Source of the DNA: Porticoccaceae bacterium
GTDB lineage: Bacteria > Pseudomonadota > Gammaproteobacteria > Pseudomonadales > Porticoccaceae
Length of the DNA: 64,000 nt
NCBI GenBank assembly: GCA_024639885.1
Contig: JAHEGD010000001.1
Span: 62,001 to 126,000 of the forward strand
Reading direction: 5' to 3'
Below, in pieces: positions 19,866-29,609 of this stretch. Every line of letters starts with the position of its first letter. Positions within the stretch are counted from its first letter, which is position 1. The notes under the pieces were generated by a model. The model searched no databases, was not told the origin of the DNA, and was given only the letters and a program-made list of their open reading frames with translations. The position numbers and the translations under genes are program-made.

Positions 19866-20204
19866 TCAGTGGCGCTCAGAGACCATATTAATGGTGTATT
19901 TGGGCAACTCGACAACCAGGTCGGCCTCGGCGACCAGCGCCTGACAAGAGAGCCGCGAGTCGGGGTCGACCCCCCACGCCTTGTCGAGGTAATCCTCTTC
20001 CAGTTCGTCGGCCTCAACGAGGGTTTCAAAACCCTCGCGAACATGGACGTGACAGGTGGTGCAGGCGCACGACTTTTCGCAGGCGTGTTCGATCTCGATG
20101 CCGTTTTGCAGCGCCAAATCGCAGATCGAAACACCCGGCTCGGCCTCGATCACCTTGCCCTCTGGGCAGATCTCACTGTGCGGCAAAAACACAACTTTGG
20201 GCAT
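19866..20204 (-). CDS. fdx: ISC-type [2Fe-2S] ferredoxin
   Basis: This 112-residue adrenodoxin-like ferredoxin supplies electrons to Fe-S cluster assembly. The cluster ligands are in CEKSCACTTC plus a later Cys in RLSCQAL. Its start overlaps the hscA stop by one base, in the conserved hscBA-fdx-iscX order. Confidence 0.95.
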   Translation of the reverse strand: MPKVVFLPHSEICPEGKVIEAEPGVSICDLALQNGIEIEHACEKSCACTTCHVHVREGFETLVEADELEEDYLDKAWGVDPDSRLSCQALVAEADLVVELPKYTINMVSERH

Positions 20205-22081
20205 TACAGCTCTCCTTCTAATTGGTCGAGCGACTGGCCGGCGAGGGCCTTTTTAACCGCGGCGTCCATCCGCCGCGCGGCAAACGCCTCGCTGCCTTTG
20301 GCGACCGACTCTATTTTACGCGCCAGCGCGCGGTGTTCTTGGCTGCTGTCGCGCAGCGCCTGCAGCTCGTCCAGCGATTTATTCAGGCAGTCGAGCTCGA
20401 CACGGTCGAGTAGCTGCTCGCCATCGGCAGCGATGGCGGCACGGATATCTTCGATGATGCGGTCGGCCTCGACCTGCTGCTCGGCGAGCGCCCGCGCCGC
20501 CATGTCATCCCGCGCGTGGCTGAATGACTCCTGCAACATTCGGGTCACTTCGCTCTCTTCGAGCCCGTAAGAGGGTTTAACCTCAATGCGCGCCTCGACC
20601 CCGCTGGTCATCTCGCGGGCGGCGACACTCAACAGACCATCGGCGTCGACCTGGTAGGTGACGCGTATCTTAGCCGAGCCAGCGGTCATCGGCGGGATGC
20701 CGCGCAGCTCAAAGCGGGCCAGCGAGCGGCAGTCACTAACCAACTCGCGCTCGCCCTGCACCACGTGCACCGCCAGCGCGGTCTGGCCATCTTTAAAGGT
20801 GGTGAACTCTTGCGCCTTGGCGACCGGAATGGTGGTATTGCGGTGGATAATCTTCTCGACCAGCCCGCCCATCGTCTCGATGCCCAGCGACAGCGGGATC
20901 ACATCGAGCAGCAGCAGGTCGTCGCCACTCTTGTTACCGATCAACACCTCGGCCTGAATGGCGGCGCCGAGCGCCACCACCTGGTCGGGGTCGAGGTGGC
21001 AGAGCGGCTCGCGGCCAAAGTAGTCGGCGACCTTTTCGCGCACCCGCAGCGCCCGGGTAGAGCCGCCGACCAGTACCACGTTGTCGACCTCGTCGAGCTT
21101 GACGCCGGCATCGGCCAGCGAGCGCCGGCAGGCGCGCAGAGTCTTGGCGATCAGCGGGTCGAGCAGCTCGGCGAGCTGCCCGCGATCGAGGGTCAACGAC
21201 TGCTCGCCGACTACCAGTTCAGTCTGCTCCACCTCGCTGAGTTGCTGCTTGGCCCGCTTGGCGGCAGCCAGCAACTGGCGCTGCTGGGCCGGTGCCATAT
21301 CGGCGTCGATGGCCAGCTCGGCGCGCAGCCAATCGGCGATGGCGCGGTCGAAATCGTCGCCGCCCAGCGCCGAGTCGCCACCGCTGGCGAGCACTTCAAA
21401 GACCCCGCGGGTCAGCCGCAGGATCGAAATATCAAAGGTACCACCGCCCAAGTCGTAGACCGCGATAGTGCCCTCACCGCCGGCGTCGAGCCCATAGGCG
21501 ATCGCCGCCGCGGTCGGCTCGTTGAGCAGCCGCAACACCTTCAGGCCGGCCAGCATCGCGGCGTCTTTAGTCGCCTGGCGCTGGGCGTCATCAAAATAGG
21601 CCGGCACGGTGATCACCGCGCCGTCCAGGTCGCCGCCAAGCGCCAGCTCGGCGCGCCGCTCTAGGCTGGCCAGCAGCTCGGCCGAAGCCTGCACCGGGCT
21701 GATCGCGCCGGCAGCAGTGGCAAACTTGGGCATGCCGCCAGCCGGCTGCTCGACAAATTCATAGGGCAGCTGCTCGCCAAACAGCGCCACATCGGCCAGC
21801 CCGCGGCCCATAAACCGCTTCACTGAGGTGAGCGTGTTGAGCGGGTCGCTGAGGTCGTGGCCGAGCGCTTCATAGCCTACACAGCTGAGCCCGTGGCGAT
21901 CGTAGTGGAGCGCCGACGGCAGCAGCGCGCGGCCCTGCTCGTCGTTGAGTATCGCCGCGCTGCCACTGCGCACGGTCGCTACCAGCGAGTTGGTGGTGCC
22001 CAGGTCAATCCCAACCGCGCGCTTGCGCTGGTGCGGTTCCGGCGACTGGCCGGGCTCAGAAATTTGCAGAAGTACCGCCAC
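20204..22081 (-). CDS. hscA: Fe-S protein assembly chaperone HscA
   Basis: HscA is a specialised Hsp70 that acts with HscB to release clusters from IscU. The 625-residue product has the actin-like ATPase signatures [27 protein letters not shown] and [15 protein letters not shown], followed by substrate-binding and lid domains. It is shorter than DnaK and lacks its C-terminal tail, as expected for HscA. Its start overlaps the hscB stop by one base. Confidence 0.96.
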   Translation of the reverse strand: MAVLLQISEPGQSPEPHQRKRAVGIDLGTTNSLVATVRSGSAAILNDEQGRALLPSALHYDRHGLSCVGYEALGHDLSDPLNTLTSVKRFMGRGLADVALFGEQLPYEFVEQPAGGMPKFATAAGAISPVQASAELLASLERRAELALGGDLDGAVITVPAYFDDAQRQATKDAAMLAGLKVLRLLNEPTAAAIAYGLDAGGEGTIAVYDLGGGTFDISILRLTRGVFEVLASGGDSALGGDDFDRAIADWLRAELAIDADMAPAQQRQLLAAAKRAKQQLSEVEQTELVVGEQSLTLDRGQLAELLDPLIAKTLRACRRSLADAGVKLDEVDNVVLVGGSTRALRVREKVADYFGREPLCHLDPDQVVALGAAIQAEVLIGNKSGDDLLLLDVIPLSLGIETMGGLVEKIIHRNTTIPVAKAQEFTTFKDGQTALAVHVVQGERELVSDCRSLARFELRGIPPMTAGSAKIRVTYQVDADGLLSVAAREMTSGVEARIEVKPSYGLEESEVTRMLQESFSHARDDMAARALAEQQVEADRIIEDIRAAIAADGEQLLDRVELDCLNKSLDELQALRDSSQEHRALARKIESVAKGSEAFAARRMDAAVKKALAGQSLDQLEGEL

Positions 22082-22611
22082 TAGAGCTCCTCTAAATCTT
22101 GTTCTAGCTCGTCGAGCTGGTCGAGCAGTTTCGAGAAAAACTGCAATTTAGCCACCGCATCGACTGCACGCTGGTGGTCGCCGTTGGCGTAGTCGACCAC
22201 AAAGCGCTCCTCACACTCGACAAACTTCACCTCGGCGGCACTGCGCAGCGCCTCCAGCTCGTCGAACGGTTGCGGGTGGTCGGCGATCTCCTCCATCCGC
22301 TCGCGCAGCTCTATCTGTTCCATCAGGAACATACCGTCGCGGGTGATGTGGCTCTCTTGGTTGGCGTCCACCCCGGCCAGCTCGAGTAGGTAGTGGGCGC
22401 GCAGCAGTGGCGACTTGAGGGTGGCGTAGGCCTGGTTGATCGCCGCCGCCTGCTGTACCGCTAGGCGCACCTCGCTGTCGCTGCCGGCCGCCGCGCGGTC
22501 TGGGTGGTGGCGCTGCTGTAGCTCGCGGTAGCTGGCGTCGAGCGCCTGCCGCGGCACCGAAAAATCGACCGGCAAGCCAAACAGAGCGAAGTAATCTTGA
22601 GAGAGCGGCAT
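22081..22611 (-). CDS. hscB: Fe-S assembly co-chaperone HscB
   Basis: HscB is a J-domain protein that binds IscU and delivers it to HscA. The product (176 residues from 22611) has an N-terminal J domain with the HPD motif (HHPDRAA) and a C-terminal three-helix region containing the IscU-binding segment. The ATG at 22611 matches the family start [14 protein letters not shown]; an ATG four codons earlier is possible. Confidence 0.95.
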   Translation of the reverse strand: MPLSQDYFALFGLPVDFSVPRQALDASYRELQQRHHPDRAAAGSDSEVRLAVQQAAAINQAYATLKSPLLRAHYLLELAGVDANQESHITRDGMFLMEQIELRERMEEIADHPQPFDELEALRSAAEVKFVECEERFVVDYANGDHQRAVDAVAKLQFFSKLLDQLDELEQDLEEL

Positions 22612-22669
22612 ACAATCAACCAACAGAGCTGTACAGCGCCGCAGCGCTGTACAGCGGGGGAGTCACAGG

Positions 22670-22993
22670 CTAAACGTGGAAGCTCTCGCCGCAGCCACAC
22701 TCGTCTTTGACGTTGGGGTTGCGAAACTCAAAGCCCTCGTTGAGCCCCTCTTTGACATAGTCTAACTCAGTGCCGTCGAGGTAGAGCAGGCTTTTCGGGT
22801 CGATCACCAACTTGACGTCGCCGCAGGCGAACACCTCGTCTTCCGGCGCCGCGTCGTCGACAAACTCAAGCACATACGAAAGCCCCGAGCAGCCGGTGGT
22901 GCGCACCCCAAGCCGTATACCGATGCCCTTGCCGCGGCCCGCCAAATGGCGGGCGACGTGCTGCTCGGCCGCTGGCGTCATACTAATCGCCAT
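22670..22993 (-). CDS. iscA: Iron-sulfur assembly A-type carrier IscA
   Basis: This 107-residue HesB/IscA protein has the three conserved cysteines: one in TTGCSGLSY and two in the C-terminal CGCGESF. It carries iron or clusters to target proteins. It starts three bases after the iscU stop. Confidence 0.96.
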   Translation of the reverse strand: MAISMTPAAEQHVARHLAGRGKGIGIRLGVRTTGCSGLSYVLEFVDDAAPEDEVFACGDVKLVIDPKSLLYLDGTELDYVKEGLNEGFEFRNPNVKDECGCGESFHV

Positions 22994-22995
22994 GG

Positions 22996-23382
22996 CTACT
23001 TGGCCTCTTGCTTCTCGCGGACATTGCGCACCGCGGCCTTGATCGCGTCCTCGGCGAGAACCGAGCAGTGGATCTTAACCGGTGGCAGTGCCAGCTCTTG
23101 GGCGATCTCGGTGTTTTTGATCGCCGCCGCTTCGTCTAGCGACTTGCCGCGCACCCACTCGGTGAGCAGTGAGCTAGAGGCGATCGCCGAGCCGCAGCCG
23201 TAGGTCTTGAACTTGGCATCTTCGATGATGCCGGCGTCGTTGACCTGAATCTGCAGGCGCATCACGTCGCCACAGGCCGGCGCGCCGACCATACCGGTGC
23301 CGACATTTTTAGACTGATCGTCCAACTTGCCGACGTTGCGCGGGTTTTCATAGTGGTCGATGACTTTTTCGCTGTATGCCAT
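22996..23382 (-). CDS. iscU: Fe-S cluster scaffold IscU
   Basis: IscU is the scaffold on which [2Fe-2S] and [4Fe-4S] clusters are built. From the ATG at 23382 it is 128 residues ([18 protein letters not shown]). It carries the three cluster cysteines ([27 protein letters not shown]) and the HscA-recognition motif LPPVK just before the third. Longer in-frame starts would overlap iscS and are not supported. Confidence 0.97.
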   Translation of the reverse strand: MAYSEKVIDHYENPRNVGKLDDQSKNVGTGMVGAPACGDVMRLQIQVNDAGIIEDAKFKTYGCGSAIASSSLLTEWVRGKSLDEAAAIKNTEIAQELALPPVKIHCSVLAEDAIKAAVRNVREKQEAK

Positions 23383-23411
23383 GGTCTCTCTCCTGTGTCG
23401 TTCGGGCTGGC

Positions 23412-24632
23412 TTAGTGGGCAGCCCACTCCACTGTGTTTAAATCGATACCGTCTTTGAACATATCCCAAAGCGGCGACAGTTCGCGCAGCTTGCCGACCG
23501 CCAGCTTGGTGCTGGCGACCGCCTGATCGACCTCTTGCTCGGTGGTGAAGCGGCCGATACTAAAGCGGATCGAGCTGTGCGCCATCTCGTCGTTGAGACC
23601 CAGCGCGCGCAGCACATAGCTGGGCTCAAGGCTCGCCGAGGTACACGCCGAGCCGCTCGAGACGGCCAGGTCGCGGATCGCCATCATCAGCGACTCACCC
23701 TCAACGTAGGCGAAACTGATGTTGATGATGCCGGGCAGATGGTGCTCTGGCGAGCCATTTAGGTGGACCGCCTCCATACCGTTGAAGGCGTCCCAGAGCC
23801 GGCTGCGCAGCGCAGTGATGCGAGCGTGGTCTTGGTCCATCTGCTCGCGGGCGACACGGCACGCCTCGCCCAGTCCGACGATCTGGTGGGTTGGCAGGGT
23901 GCCAGAGCGCATACCGCGCTCGTGGCCACCGCCGTGCATCTGCGCCTCGATACGGACCCGCGGTTTGCGGCGCACATAGAGTGCTCCAATGCCCTTGGGG
24001 CCATACAGTTTGTGGGCCGAGATCGCCAGCATATCGATATTCATGGCGTCGACATCGATTGGAATCTTGCCGACACTCTGCGCCGCGTCGACGTGGAAGA
24101 AGACCTTGTTGTCGCGGCACAGCTTGCCGATTGCGGCGATGTCGTTGAGCGAACCGGTCTCGTTGTTGACGTGCATGATCGACACTACCGTGGTGTCCTC
24201 GCGCAGCACCGCGGCAACCGCCTCGGGGCTGATCCGCCCTTCGCTGTCAGGGTCGAGGTAGGTCACTTCAAACCCTTCGCGCTCGAGCTGGCGACAGGTA
24301 TCGAGCACCGCCTTGTGCTCAATTTTAGAGGTAATAATGTGCTTGCCCTTGCGGACATTGAAGTGCGCACAGCCTTTAATGGCAAGGTTATCTGACTCGG
24401 TAGCGCCGGAGGTCCAGACGATCTCGCGCGGGTCGGCGTTGAGTAGCGCGGCCACTTGCTCGCGGGCGTCCTCCACGGCCGCCTCGGCCTGCCAACCGTA
24501 CATGTGCGAGCGCGACGCCGGGTTGCCAAAGTCACCGGTCGGCGTCAGGTAGTGCATCATCTTCTCGGCAACCCGCGGGTCGACCGGGGTAGTTGAGGCG
24601 TAATCCAGATAAATGGGCATTTCTACAGACAC
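23412..24632 (-). CDS. iscS: Cysteine desulfurase IscS
   Basis: IscS is the PLP enzyme that takes sulfur from cysteine for Fe-S clusters and thionucleosides. The 406-residue product has the PLP lysine motif [15 protein letters not shown] and the persulfide Cys on the mobile loop ([19 protein letters not shown]). It begins [20 protein letters not shown]. It is the second gene of the isc operon, 12 bp after iscR. Confidence 0.97.
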   Translation of the reverse strand: MSVEMPIYLDYASTTPVDPRVAEKMMHYLTPTGDFGNPASRSHMYGWQAEAAVEDAREQVAALLNADPREIVWTSGATESDNLAIKGCAHFNVRKGKHIITSKIEHKAVLDTCRQLEREGFEVTYLDPDSEGRISPEAVAAVLREDTTVVSIMHVNNETGSLNDIAAIGKLCRDNKVFFHVDAAQSVGKIPIDVDAMNIDMLAISAHKLYGPKGIGALYVRRKPRVRIEAQMHGGGHERGMRSGTLPTHQIVGLGEACRVAREQMDQDHARITALRSRLWDAFNGMEAVHLNGSPEHHLPGIINISFAYVEGESLMMAIRDLAVSSGSACTSASLEPSYVLRALGLNDEMAHSSIRFSIGRFTTEQEVDQAVASTKLAVGKLRELSPLWDMFKDGIDLNTVEWAAH

Positions 24633-24644
24633 GTTAAGGCTCTC

Positions 24645-25124
24645 CTATTGCACCGCGGTGAGCGGAATGTTCGAAAGTTTGTCGTTAAAACCAGCCAGCT
24701 GGCGCTCGGCCACACTGCGCACGTCTGAGCGGTCGACCAGCTTTTGCAGCGATATCGCGCTCAAAAAATGGTGGATCTCGCCGCTCAGCTCCTGCCAGAG
24801 GGTGTGGGTTAAGCAGACCTCACCGGCCTGGCAGTTACCCTTGCCGCCGCAGTTAGTGGCGTCCACCGACTCATTGACCGAGTCGATAATTTGCGCCACG
24901 TGAATCTCGCCGGCCTCGCGGCTGAGCCGATAGCCGCCGCCGGGGCCGCGTACGCTGGAGACCAGCTGCGACTGGCGCAGCTTAGAAAACAGCTGCTCCA
25001 GATAAGAGAGCGAAATGCCTTGGCGCTCAGAAATATCGGCCAACGGCACCGGCCGGTCGGTGGCGTGCAGGGCTAAATCTAACATCGCTGTGACCGCATA
25101 GCGGCCTCGGGTTGTCAAACGCAT
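24645..25124 (-). CDS. iscR: Fe-S-sensing transcriptional regulator IscR
   Basis: IscR is an Rrf2-family winged-helix regulator that represses its own operon when it holds a [2Fe-2S] cluster. The 159-residue product begins [21 protein letters not shown]. The cluster cysteines are present with the usual spacing ([13 protein letters not shown]). It leads the operon and has a good IscR-type site on its promoter. Confidence 0.97.
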   Translation of the reverse strand: MRLTTRGRYAVTAMLDLALHATDRPVPLADISERQGISLSYLEQLFSKLRQSQLVSSVRGPGGGYRLSREAGEIHVAQIIDSVNESVDATNCGGKGNCQAGEVCLTHTLWQELSGEIHHFLSAISLQKLVDRSDVRSVAERQLAGFNDKLSNIPLTAVQ

Positions 25125-25193
25125 GGTCTACCTCGCTTTGCTGCTTTTACCGTCTTGTTAACAGCGTCTCTTTACTCGTTTCGTTGCGGGGTA

Positions 25194-25226
25194 ATTATGT
25201 AATTCCCTACCGTTTTAGTCAACTAA
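25194..25226 (-). promoter_or_regulatory. iscR promoter with type 1 IscR operator
   Basis: On the minus strand a -35 TTGACT (25217-25222) and a -10 CATAAT (25194-25199) are separated by exactly 17 bp, about 75 bp before the iscR ATG. The 25-bp segment 25202-25226 matches the published type 1 IscR consensus ATASYYGACTRWWWYAGTCRRSTAT (recalled, not searched) at 21 of 25 positions. It covers the -35 and spacer, the right place for autorepression. Confidence 0.75.
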
Positions 25227-25234
25227 ATAGCAGA

Positions 25235-26002
25235 CTATTTTGCTCGGGTATTGGCCGCCTTAAGCTGGGCGATTTTTTGGTCGAGGGTGGCCAGCACACC
25301 GCGCAGTATCGATACCTCCATGCGGTCCATACGGCTGCGGTTGAACAGCCGGCGCAGCCGAGTTAGCAGCTGTTTAGGGTTGTCGGGATCATAAAACTCC
25401 ATCCCCGCCAAGCTGCTGGCGACATGGCTGTGAAAGTGCTCTAGCTCTTCGCTGGTGGCCAGCGGCTGGTCCCAACTGCCGAGCGACGGCAGCGACCCGT
25501 CGTCGCGCTGCAAGCTGGCCATGCGCACCTCGTAGGCGAGCACCTGCACCGCGGTCGCCAAATTGAGCGAGCTGTAATCGGGGTTAGAGGGGATATTGAC
25601 ATGGTAGTGGCACTGCTGCAGCTCTTCGTTGGTCAGCCCGCGGTCCTCGCGGCCAAACAGAATCGCTGTTGGGTGGCTGGCCGACTCGACCCAGATGCGC
25701 TCGCCACACTGGCGCGGGTTGATCAGCGGCCACGGGATGCGCCGGTCGCGGGCGCTGGTGCCGATCACCAAGCCGCACTCGGCAACGGCCTCTTCCACAC
25801 TGCCAACCACCACCGCGTTGGCGAGCACATCGCGGGCGCCGGCCGAGCGCCACACCGCGCGCGGTGCCGGGTACTCGCGCGGGGCGACCAGATAGAGTTG
25901 CGACAGCCCCATGTTCTTCATCGCCCGCGCCGCGCCGCCAATATTGCCGGGGTGGGCACTGTTGACCAGCACAATCCTGATGTTGTCGTCTCGGTCTAAC
26001 AT
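25235..26002 (-). CDS. trmJ: tRNA (cytidine/uridine-2'-O)-methyltransferase TrmJ
   Basis: TrmJ is a SPOUT-fold enzyme that methylates the 2'-O of nucleotide 32 in several tRNAs. The 255-residue product has the family motifs VNSAHPGNIGGAARAMKNMG, LFGREDRGLTNEEL and IPSNPDYSSLNLATAVQVLAYE (knotted SAM site). It lies just upstream of iscR and diverges from suhB, as in many gammaproteobacteria. Confidence 0.95.
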   Translation of the reverse strand: MLDRDDNIRIVLVNSAHPGNIGGAARAMKNMGLSQLYLVAPREYPAPRAVWRSAGARDVLANAVVVGSVEEAVAECGLVIGTSARDRRIPWPLINPRQCGERIWVESASHPTAILFGREDRGLTNEELQQCHYHVNIPSNPDYSSLNLATAVQVLAYEVRMASLQRDDGSLPSLGSWDQPLATSEELEHFHSHVASSLAGMEFYDPDNPKQLLTRLRRLFNRSRMDRMEVSILRGVLATLDQKIAQLKAANTRAK

Positions 26003-26071
26003 AACGGCTCCCGGCAGCGGCTTTTCTAGGCAGTTTTAAACGGCGCGAAGTGTAGCAGAAGCGGCTCTCTC

Positions 26072-26080
26072 TGGTACAAT
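26072..26080 (+). promoter_or_regulatory. Extended -10 promoter element of suhB
   Basis: TGGTACAAT (TG at 26072, TACAAT at 26075-26080) lies 35 bp before the suhB ATG in the trmJ-suhB divergent gap. The -35 is poor, which fits an extended -10 promoter. Confidence 0.5.
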
Positions 26081-26114
26081 GCGCGCCCCCTTTAATCACC
26101 TTGTGGTAGACCCC

Positions 26115-26918
26115 ATGCACCCGATGGTAAACATTGCCCTGCGCGCTGCGCGCAAAGCGGGCGAGATGATCGTAAAATCTGCCGACGATTTAGAGCGCAT
26201 TCAGGTCGACGAAAAAGGCCGCCACGACTACGTCACCGAAGTCGACCGGCGCAGCGAAGAGACCATCATCTACCAGATCAGCAAGGCCTACCCCAATCAC
26301 CGCTTTGTCGGCGAAGAGTCTGGCGTAACCGGCAACCCCGACAGCGAGACCGAGTGGGTGATCGACCCGCTCGATGGCACCACCAACTTTGTCCGCGGCA
26401 TCCCGCATGTGGCAGTCTCTATCGCCTGCCGCATCAAGGGCCGGCTGGAGCACGCCGTCGTGCTGGAGCCATTTAAACGCGAAGAGTTTACCGCCAGCCG
26501 CGGCGCCGGCGCCAATCTCAACGGCCGCCGTGTCCGCGTCTCGGGCCGCGCCCCCGGCCAAGGGGCACTGTCGGCGACCGGCATCCCGTTCAGCCAGCCC
26601 AGCTTTGCCGAAATGGACAACTACCTGGCCTGTCTCAAAGAGTTTGCCGACAACTCGGCCGGTGTACGCCGGCTCGGCGTCGCGTCGCTGGATTTGGCCT
26701 ATGTCGCCGCCGGCCGTTTTGATCTGTTTTGGGAGATGCACCTCAAGCCGTGGGATATCGCCGCAGGCGCACTGCTGGTGCGTGAAGCGGGCGGAATGGT
26801 CAGCGACTTTAAAGGTGGCGAGCAGTTTTTGGAGACCGGCCACATTATTGCCGCCACCCCCAAGCTGTTTAAACCGTCCTTGCAGATTGTCGCCAAACAC
26901 CTCGGCAAGCTCGCTTAA
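26115..26918 (+). CDS. suhB: Inositol-1-monophosphatase SuhB
   Basis: This enzyme dephosphorylates inositol phosphates; in enterobacteria SuhB also joins rRNA antitermination complexes. From the ATG at 26115 it is 267 residues (MHPMVNIALRAARKAGEMI). The metal-site motifs are WVIDPLDGTTNFVRGIPH and WDIAAGALLVREAGG. A start at 26079 would add 12 residues, and its ATG lies at the expected transcription start, so it is less likely. A strong terminator follows. Confidence 0.95.
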   Translation: MHPMVNIALRAARKAGEMIVKSADDLERIQVDEKGRHDYVTEVDRRSEETIIYQISKAYPNHRFVGEESGVTGNPDSETEWVIDPLDGTTNFVRGIPHVAVSIACRIKGRLEHAVVLEPFKREEFTASRGAGANLNGRRVRVSGRAPGQGALSATGIPFSQPSFAEMDNYLACLKEFADNSAGVRRLGVASLDLAYVAAGRFDLFWEMHLKPWDIAAGALLVREAGGMVSDFKGGEQFLETGHIIAATPKLFKPSLQIVAKHLGKLA

Positions 26919-26933
26919 AAAAGCCGATGTAAT

Positions 26934-26966
26934 AAAAAAACCCCGCTGTCGCCAGCGGGGTTTTTT
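26934..26966. terminator. Bidirectional terminator, suhB / TonB-dependent receptor
   Basis: The stem CCCCGCTG/CAGCGGGG (26941-26948 with 26953-26960, loop TCGC) is flanked by seven A on the left and six T on the right. It serves suhB (plus) and the convergent receptor gene (minus). Confidence 0.92.
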
Positions 26967-26981
26967 ATTGCTCAGCAACCG

Positions 26982-29501
26982 TTAGAAGCGGTAGCTAAAG
27001 TCGACGCCGTAGGCATCACGCGCACCCGGGTGGATGAACGAGCCGCCAAACTCCGGCGCTTGAATCACCTCCTCGAGATACTCCTCGTCGGTGATGTTCT
27101 TGCCCCACAGCGTGACATCCCACTGCTCGCCACTCAGCGAGACGCGTGCGTTGAGGGTGTCGTAAGCATCGCGCTTCGCTTTGCTGAAGTTTTGGTTATT
27201 ACCGCCACCGTAGAATACATTCCAGACCGTCGGACTCTCCTCGCCCTGCATGGTGTGGAACCAGGTCTCGCCGACGTACTGCCAGTCCAAACGCGCTACC
27301 AGATTGATACCAGTCGCCACCTCGGTGTCGAATTCGGCACCCAGGTTATAGGTGCGGTCTGGTGCCTGCGGAGCCTCATTGCCGACCGACAACGGACGGT
27401 TGACGTTCTCTTTAATCTCGCTATCGATCAAGCCGACCCCGCCGAATAACGACAAGTTTTCGGTCACCACGGCGTTAAAATCCGCCTCAAAGCCGCGGAT
27501 ATTCAGTTCGTCGATGGTGGTCACCACCCGCATCAAACCAAACGGGCCAGCGAAGAATTCGAAGAACTGGCTATCTTCGACAGTGGTGTCAAACACGGCT
27601 GCATTGACGCGCAGGCGGTTATCAAAGAACTCCATCTTGGCTCCCAGCTCGTAGCTAGTAGAGACTTCTTTAGCGTACTCATCTTTAACATTCAGCTGAG
27701 CATCTACCGCCACGCCGGGGCTACCACAAGTGGGCAAAAAGAACGGGCAGGTCTCCCCGTACCAAAAATCGATCAACGCTTCACTCCCTATGGAATTGAA
27801 TCCGCCGCTGCGGAAACCAACCCCAGCGCTGGCATAGACATTGACGTCGTCGTTCACCGCCCAGCTGAATGTTGCCTTAGGCTGGAACTGGCTGAAAGTC
27901 GCACTACGACTGGGAATCGACTGAATGTCGGCAGTAAACGCCGGATTGATAAAGCCGGAAGAGTTGGCATTGTTACCTGAACCCGTAGCGTAAGGCACGT
28001 TGTTGTCCACATCGCGCTCTTCACGGTCATAGCGACCCGCAAAAGCCAATTCCATGGTCTCATTCAAATCGAACTCTACTTGGCCAAACACCGCCATCAC
28101 AGATGTGTCAAACGTATCGTCAAACATCAAGTCAGTAGGATTTGGGCCATCGGCTGGGACATAAGGCTGAAGTAAAAAACCGTTGCCAGTATCTTGGCCG
28201 TAGGCAACCACGACATCACGCTCGATCTCAGCCGCATACAGACCAGCAATCCAGCGCAGCTCGGAATCTTCGTCAGACGTAAACCGCAATTCGACACTGG
28301 TATCAGTCTGGTTGCGTTCTTGATACTGGTAGCCGTCACAGCTAGTTGGCGTGTATGGACCGTAGACTCCCTCGCCAGTAGTGGCTGGATTGACACCAAA
28401 CGGCGCAAAGTAGTCGCCAAACAGGTCGCTGCGACCTGCACCACCAAAGCTCGTAGGCATGTTGTTCAGAGTGGCGCGGTCTGCCAAGCACGACTCAGTG
28501 GCATCATAGGCGTAAAACGATGCCGAGGTACCGTCGGAGAGTAAAAACTCCTCTAAGTCGCTATAGCTGATGACTAACGAGACATCGACGCCATCGCGGT
28601 CCCAATCGGTCTTGATTGAGAACTCGTTGGTCTCCTGCTCATTGATGCCCGGTACGTTATTGGCGAAAATAAAATTGTGGCCGTTAACATCGGCGTAATA
28701 AGACGAGTTGAAGAATGTTTCAAACTGTGGGATCGCAAATACCGCATTGAAGTTAATCGCTCCGCCTTCGACCTCACTGTGGCCGGCGCGCACATCGACT
28801 TTCACATCGTCGCTGGCATTCCAGATCAACCGGCCGCGAACGGTGGTGTCCTCTAGGTAATCCACCGCACCTTGGCCGCCGCGAAAGACGTTGCTGTAGT
28901 GGCCGTCGGTCTCTTTCTGGCTAATGCTGAGCCGGCCGAGCAGTACGTCGTCCACCAATGCGCCACTAACTACCGCGCTGGCGCTCTTGGTACCGTTGTT
29001 GCCGGCACCCACTTTCACCTTGCCTTCAAACTCGTTTTCCGGCTCGTTGGTGGTGACCAAGATCGCGCCCGACACGGCGTTGCGGCCGTAGAGTGCGCCC
29101 TGCGGGCCTTTAAGCACCTCGATCTGGCGCACGTCCAGCAGCTCTTCGTTAAAGCTGTTGGGGTTGGTCGCCAGTACGCCGTCCACCACATAGGCAAAGG
29201 TCGACTCGGCGTCGCGGGTTGAGACGATACCGCGAATGTTGACTTGGGTATCGCCAACGTTGGCCGAGTCGACGATCGTGACGTTGGGCATCAGGCTGAT
29301 AAAGTCAGCCGGGCGCTCAATACCGGCACTCTGAATCGTGCTCTCGGTAAAAGCCGATACCGCGATCGGTACCTCTTGCAGGTTCTCTGAACGCTTACGC
29401 GCCGAGACAACCACTTCCTCAATAGTGAAATCCGCCACGACTGGGGTTGCCAGGCTAGCGATGATGCTGGTTGCGAGTAATTTCTTAGCGGTTACTTTCA
29501 T
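26982..29501 (-). CDS. TonB-dependent outer-membrane receptor
   Basis: This 839-residue receptor has a signal peptide (about 1-23, cleavage near VVA|D), a TonB-box-like segment (TIEEVVVSARKR) and a plug domain (ADFISLMPNVTIVD, QIEVLKGPQGALYGRNAVSG). A 22-strand-type beta-barrel region ends in YGVDFSYRF with the C-terminal Phe used by the BAM complex. It imports an unknown, probably small organic, substrate at the expense of TonB energy. It follows the hydantoinase operon on the same strand with a 108-bp gap, so it may share its function. The sequence does not identify the ligand. Confidence 0.94.
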   Translation of the reverse strand: MKVTAKKLLATSIIASLATPVVADFTIEEVVVSARKRSENLQEVPIAVSAFTESTIQSAGIERPADFISLMPNVTIVDSANVGDTQVNIRGIVSTRDAESTFAYVVDGVLATNPNSFNEELLDVRQIEVLKGPQGALYGRNAVSGAILVTTNEPENEFEGKVKVGAGNNGTKSASAVVSGALVDDVLLGRLSISQKETDGHYSNVFRGGQGAVDYLEDTTVRGRLIWNASDDVKVDVRAGHSEVEGGAINFNAVFAIPQFETFFNSSYYADVNGHNFIFANNVPGINEQETNEFSIKTDWDRDGVDVSLVISYSDLEEFLLSDGTSASFYAYDATESCLADRATLNNMPTSFGGAGRSDLFGDYFAPFGVNPATTGEGVYGPYTPTSCDGYQYQERNQTDTSVELRFTSDEDSELRWIAGLYAAEIERDVVVAYGQDTGNGFLLQPYVPADGPNPTDLMFDDTFDTSVMAVFGQVEFDLNETMELAFAGRYDREERDVDNNVPYATGSGNNANSSGFINPAFTADIQSIPSRSATFSQFQPKATFSWAVNDDVNVYASAGVGFRSGGFNSIGSEALIDFWYGETCPFFLPTCGSPGVAVDAQLNVKDEYAKEVSTSYELGAKMEFFDNRLRVNAAVFDTTVEDSQFFEFFAGPFGLMRVVTTIDELNIRGFEADFNAVVTENLSLFGGVGLIDSEIKENVNRPLSVGNEAPQAPDRTYNLGAEFDTEVATGINLVARLDWQYVGETWFHTMQGEESPTVWNVFYGGGNNQNFSKAKRDAYDTLNARVSLSGEQWDVTLWGKNITDEEYLEEVIQAPEFGGSFIHPGARDAYGVDFSYRF

Positions 29502-29609
29502 GCTTCTCTCCTAGGTCTTTCCGTTATGGTCGTACTGTTAAATGGTTACTGCTTTGCTACACCTTCTTACTAATAAAAAACTTTATCCAATTGCCCTGCC
29601 AACTATCGC

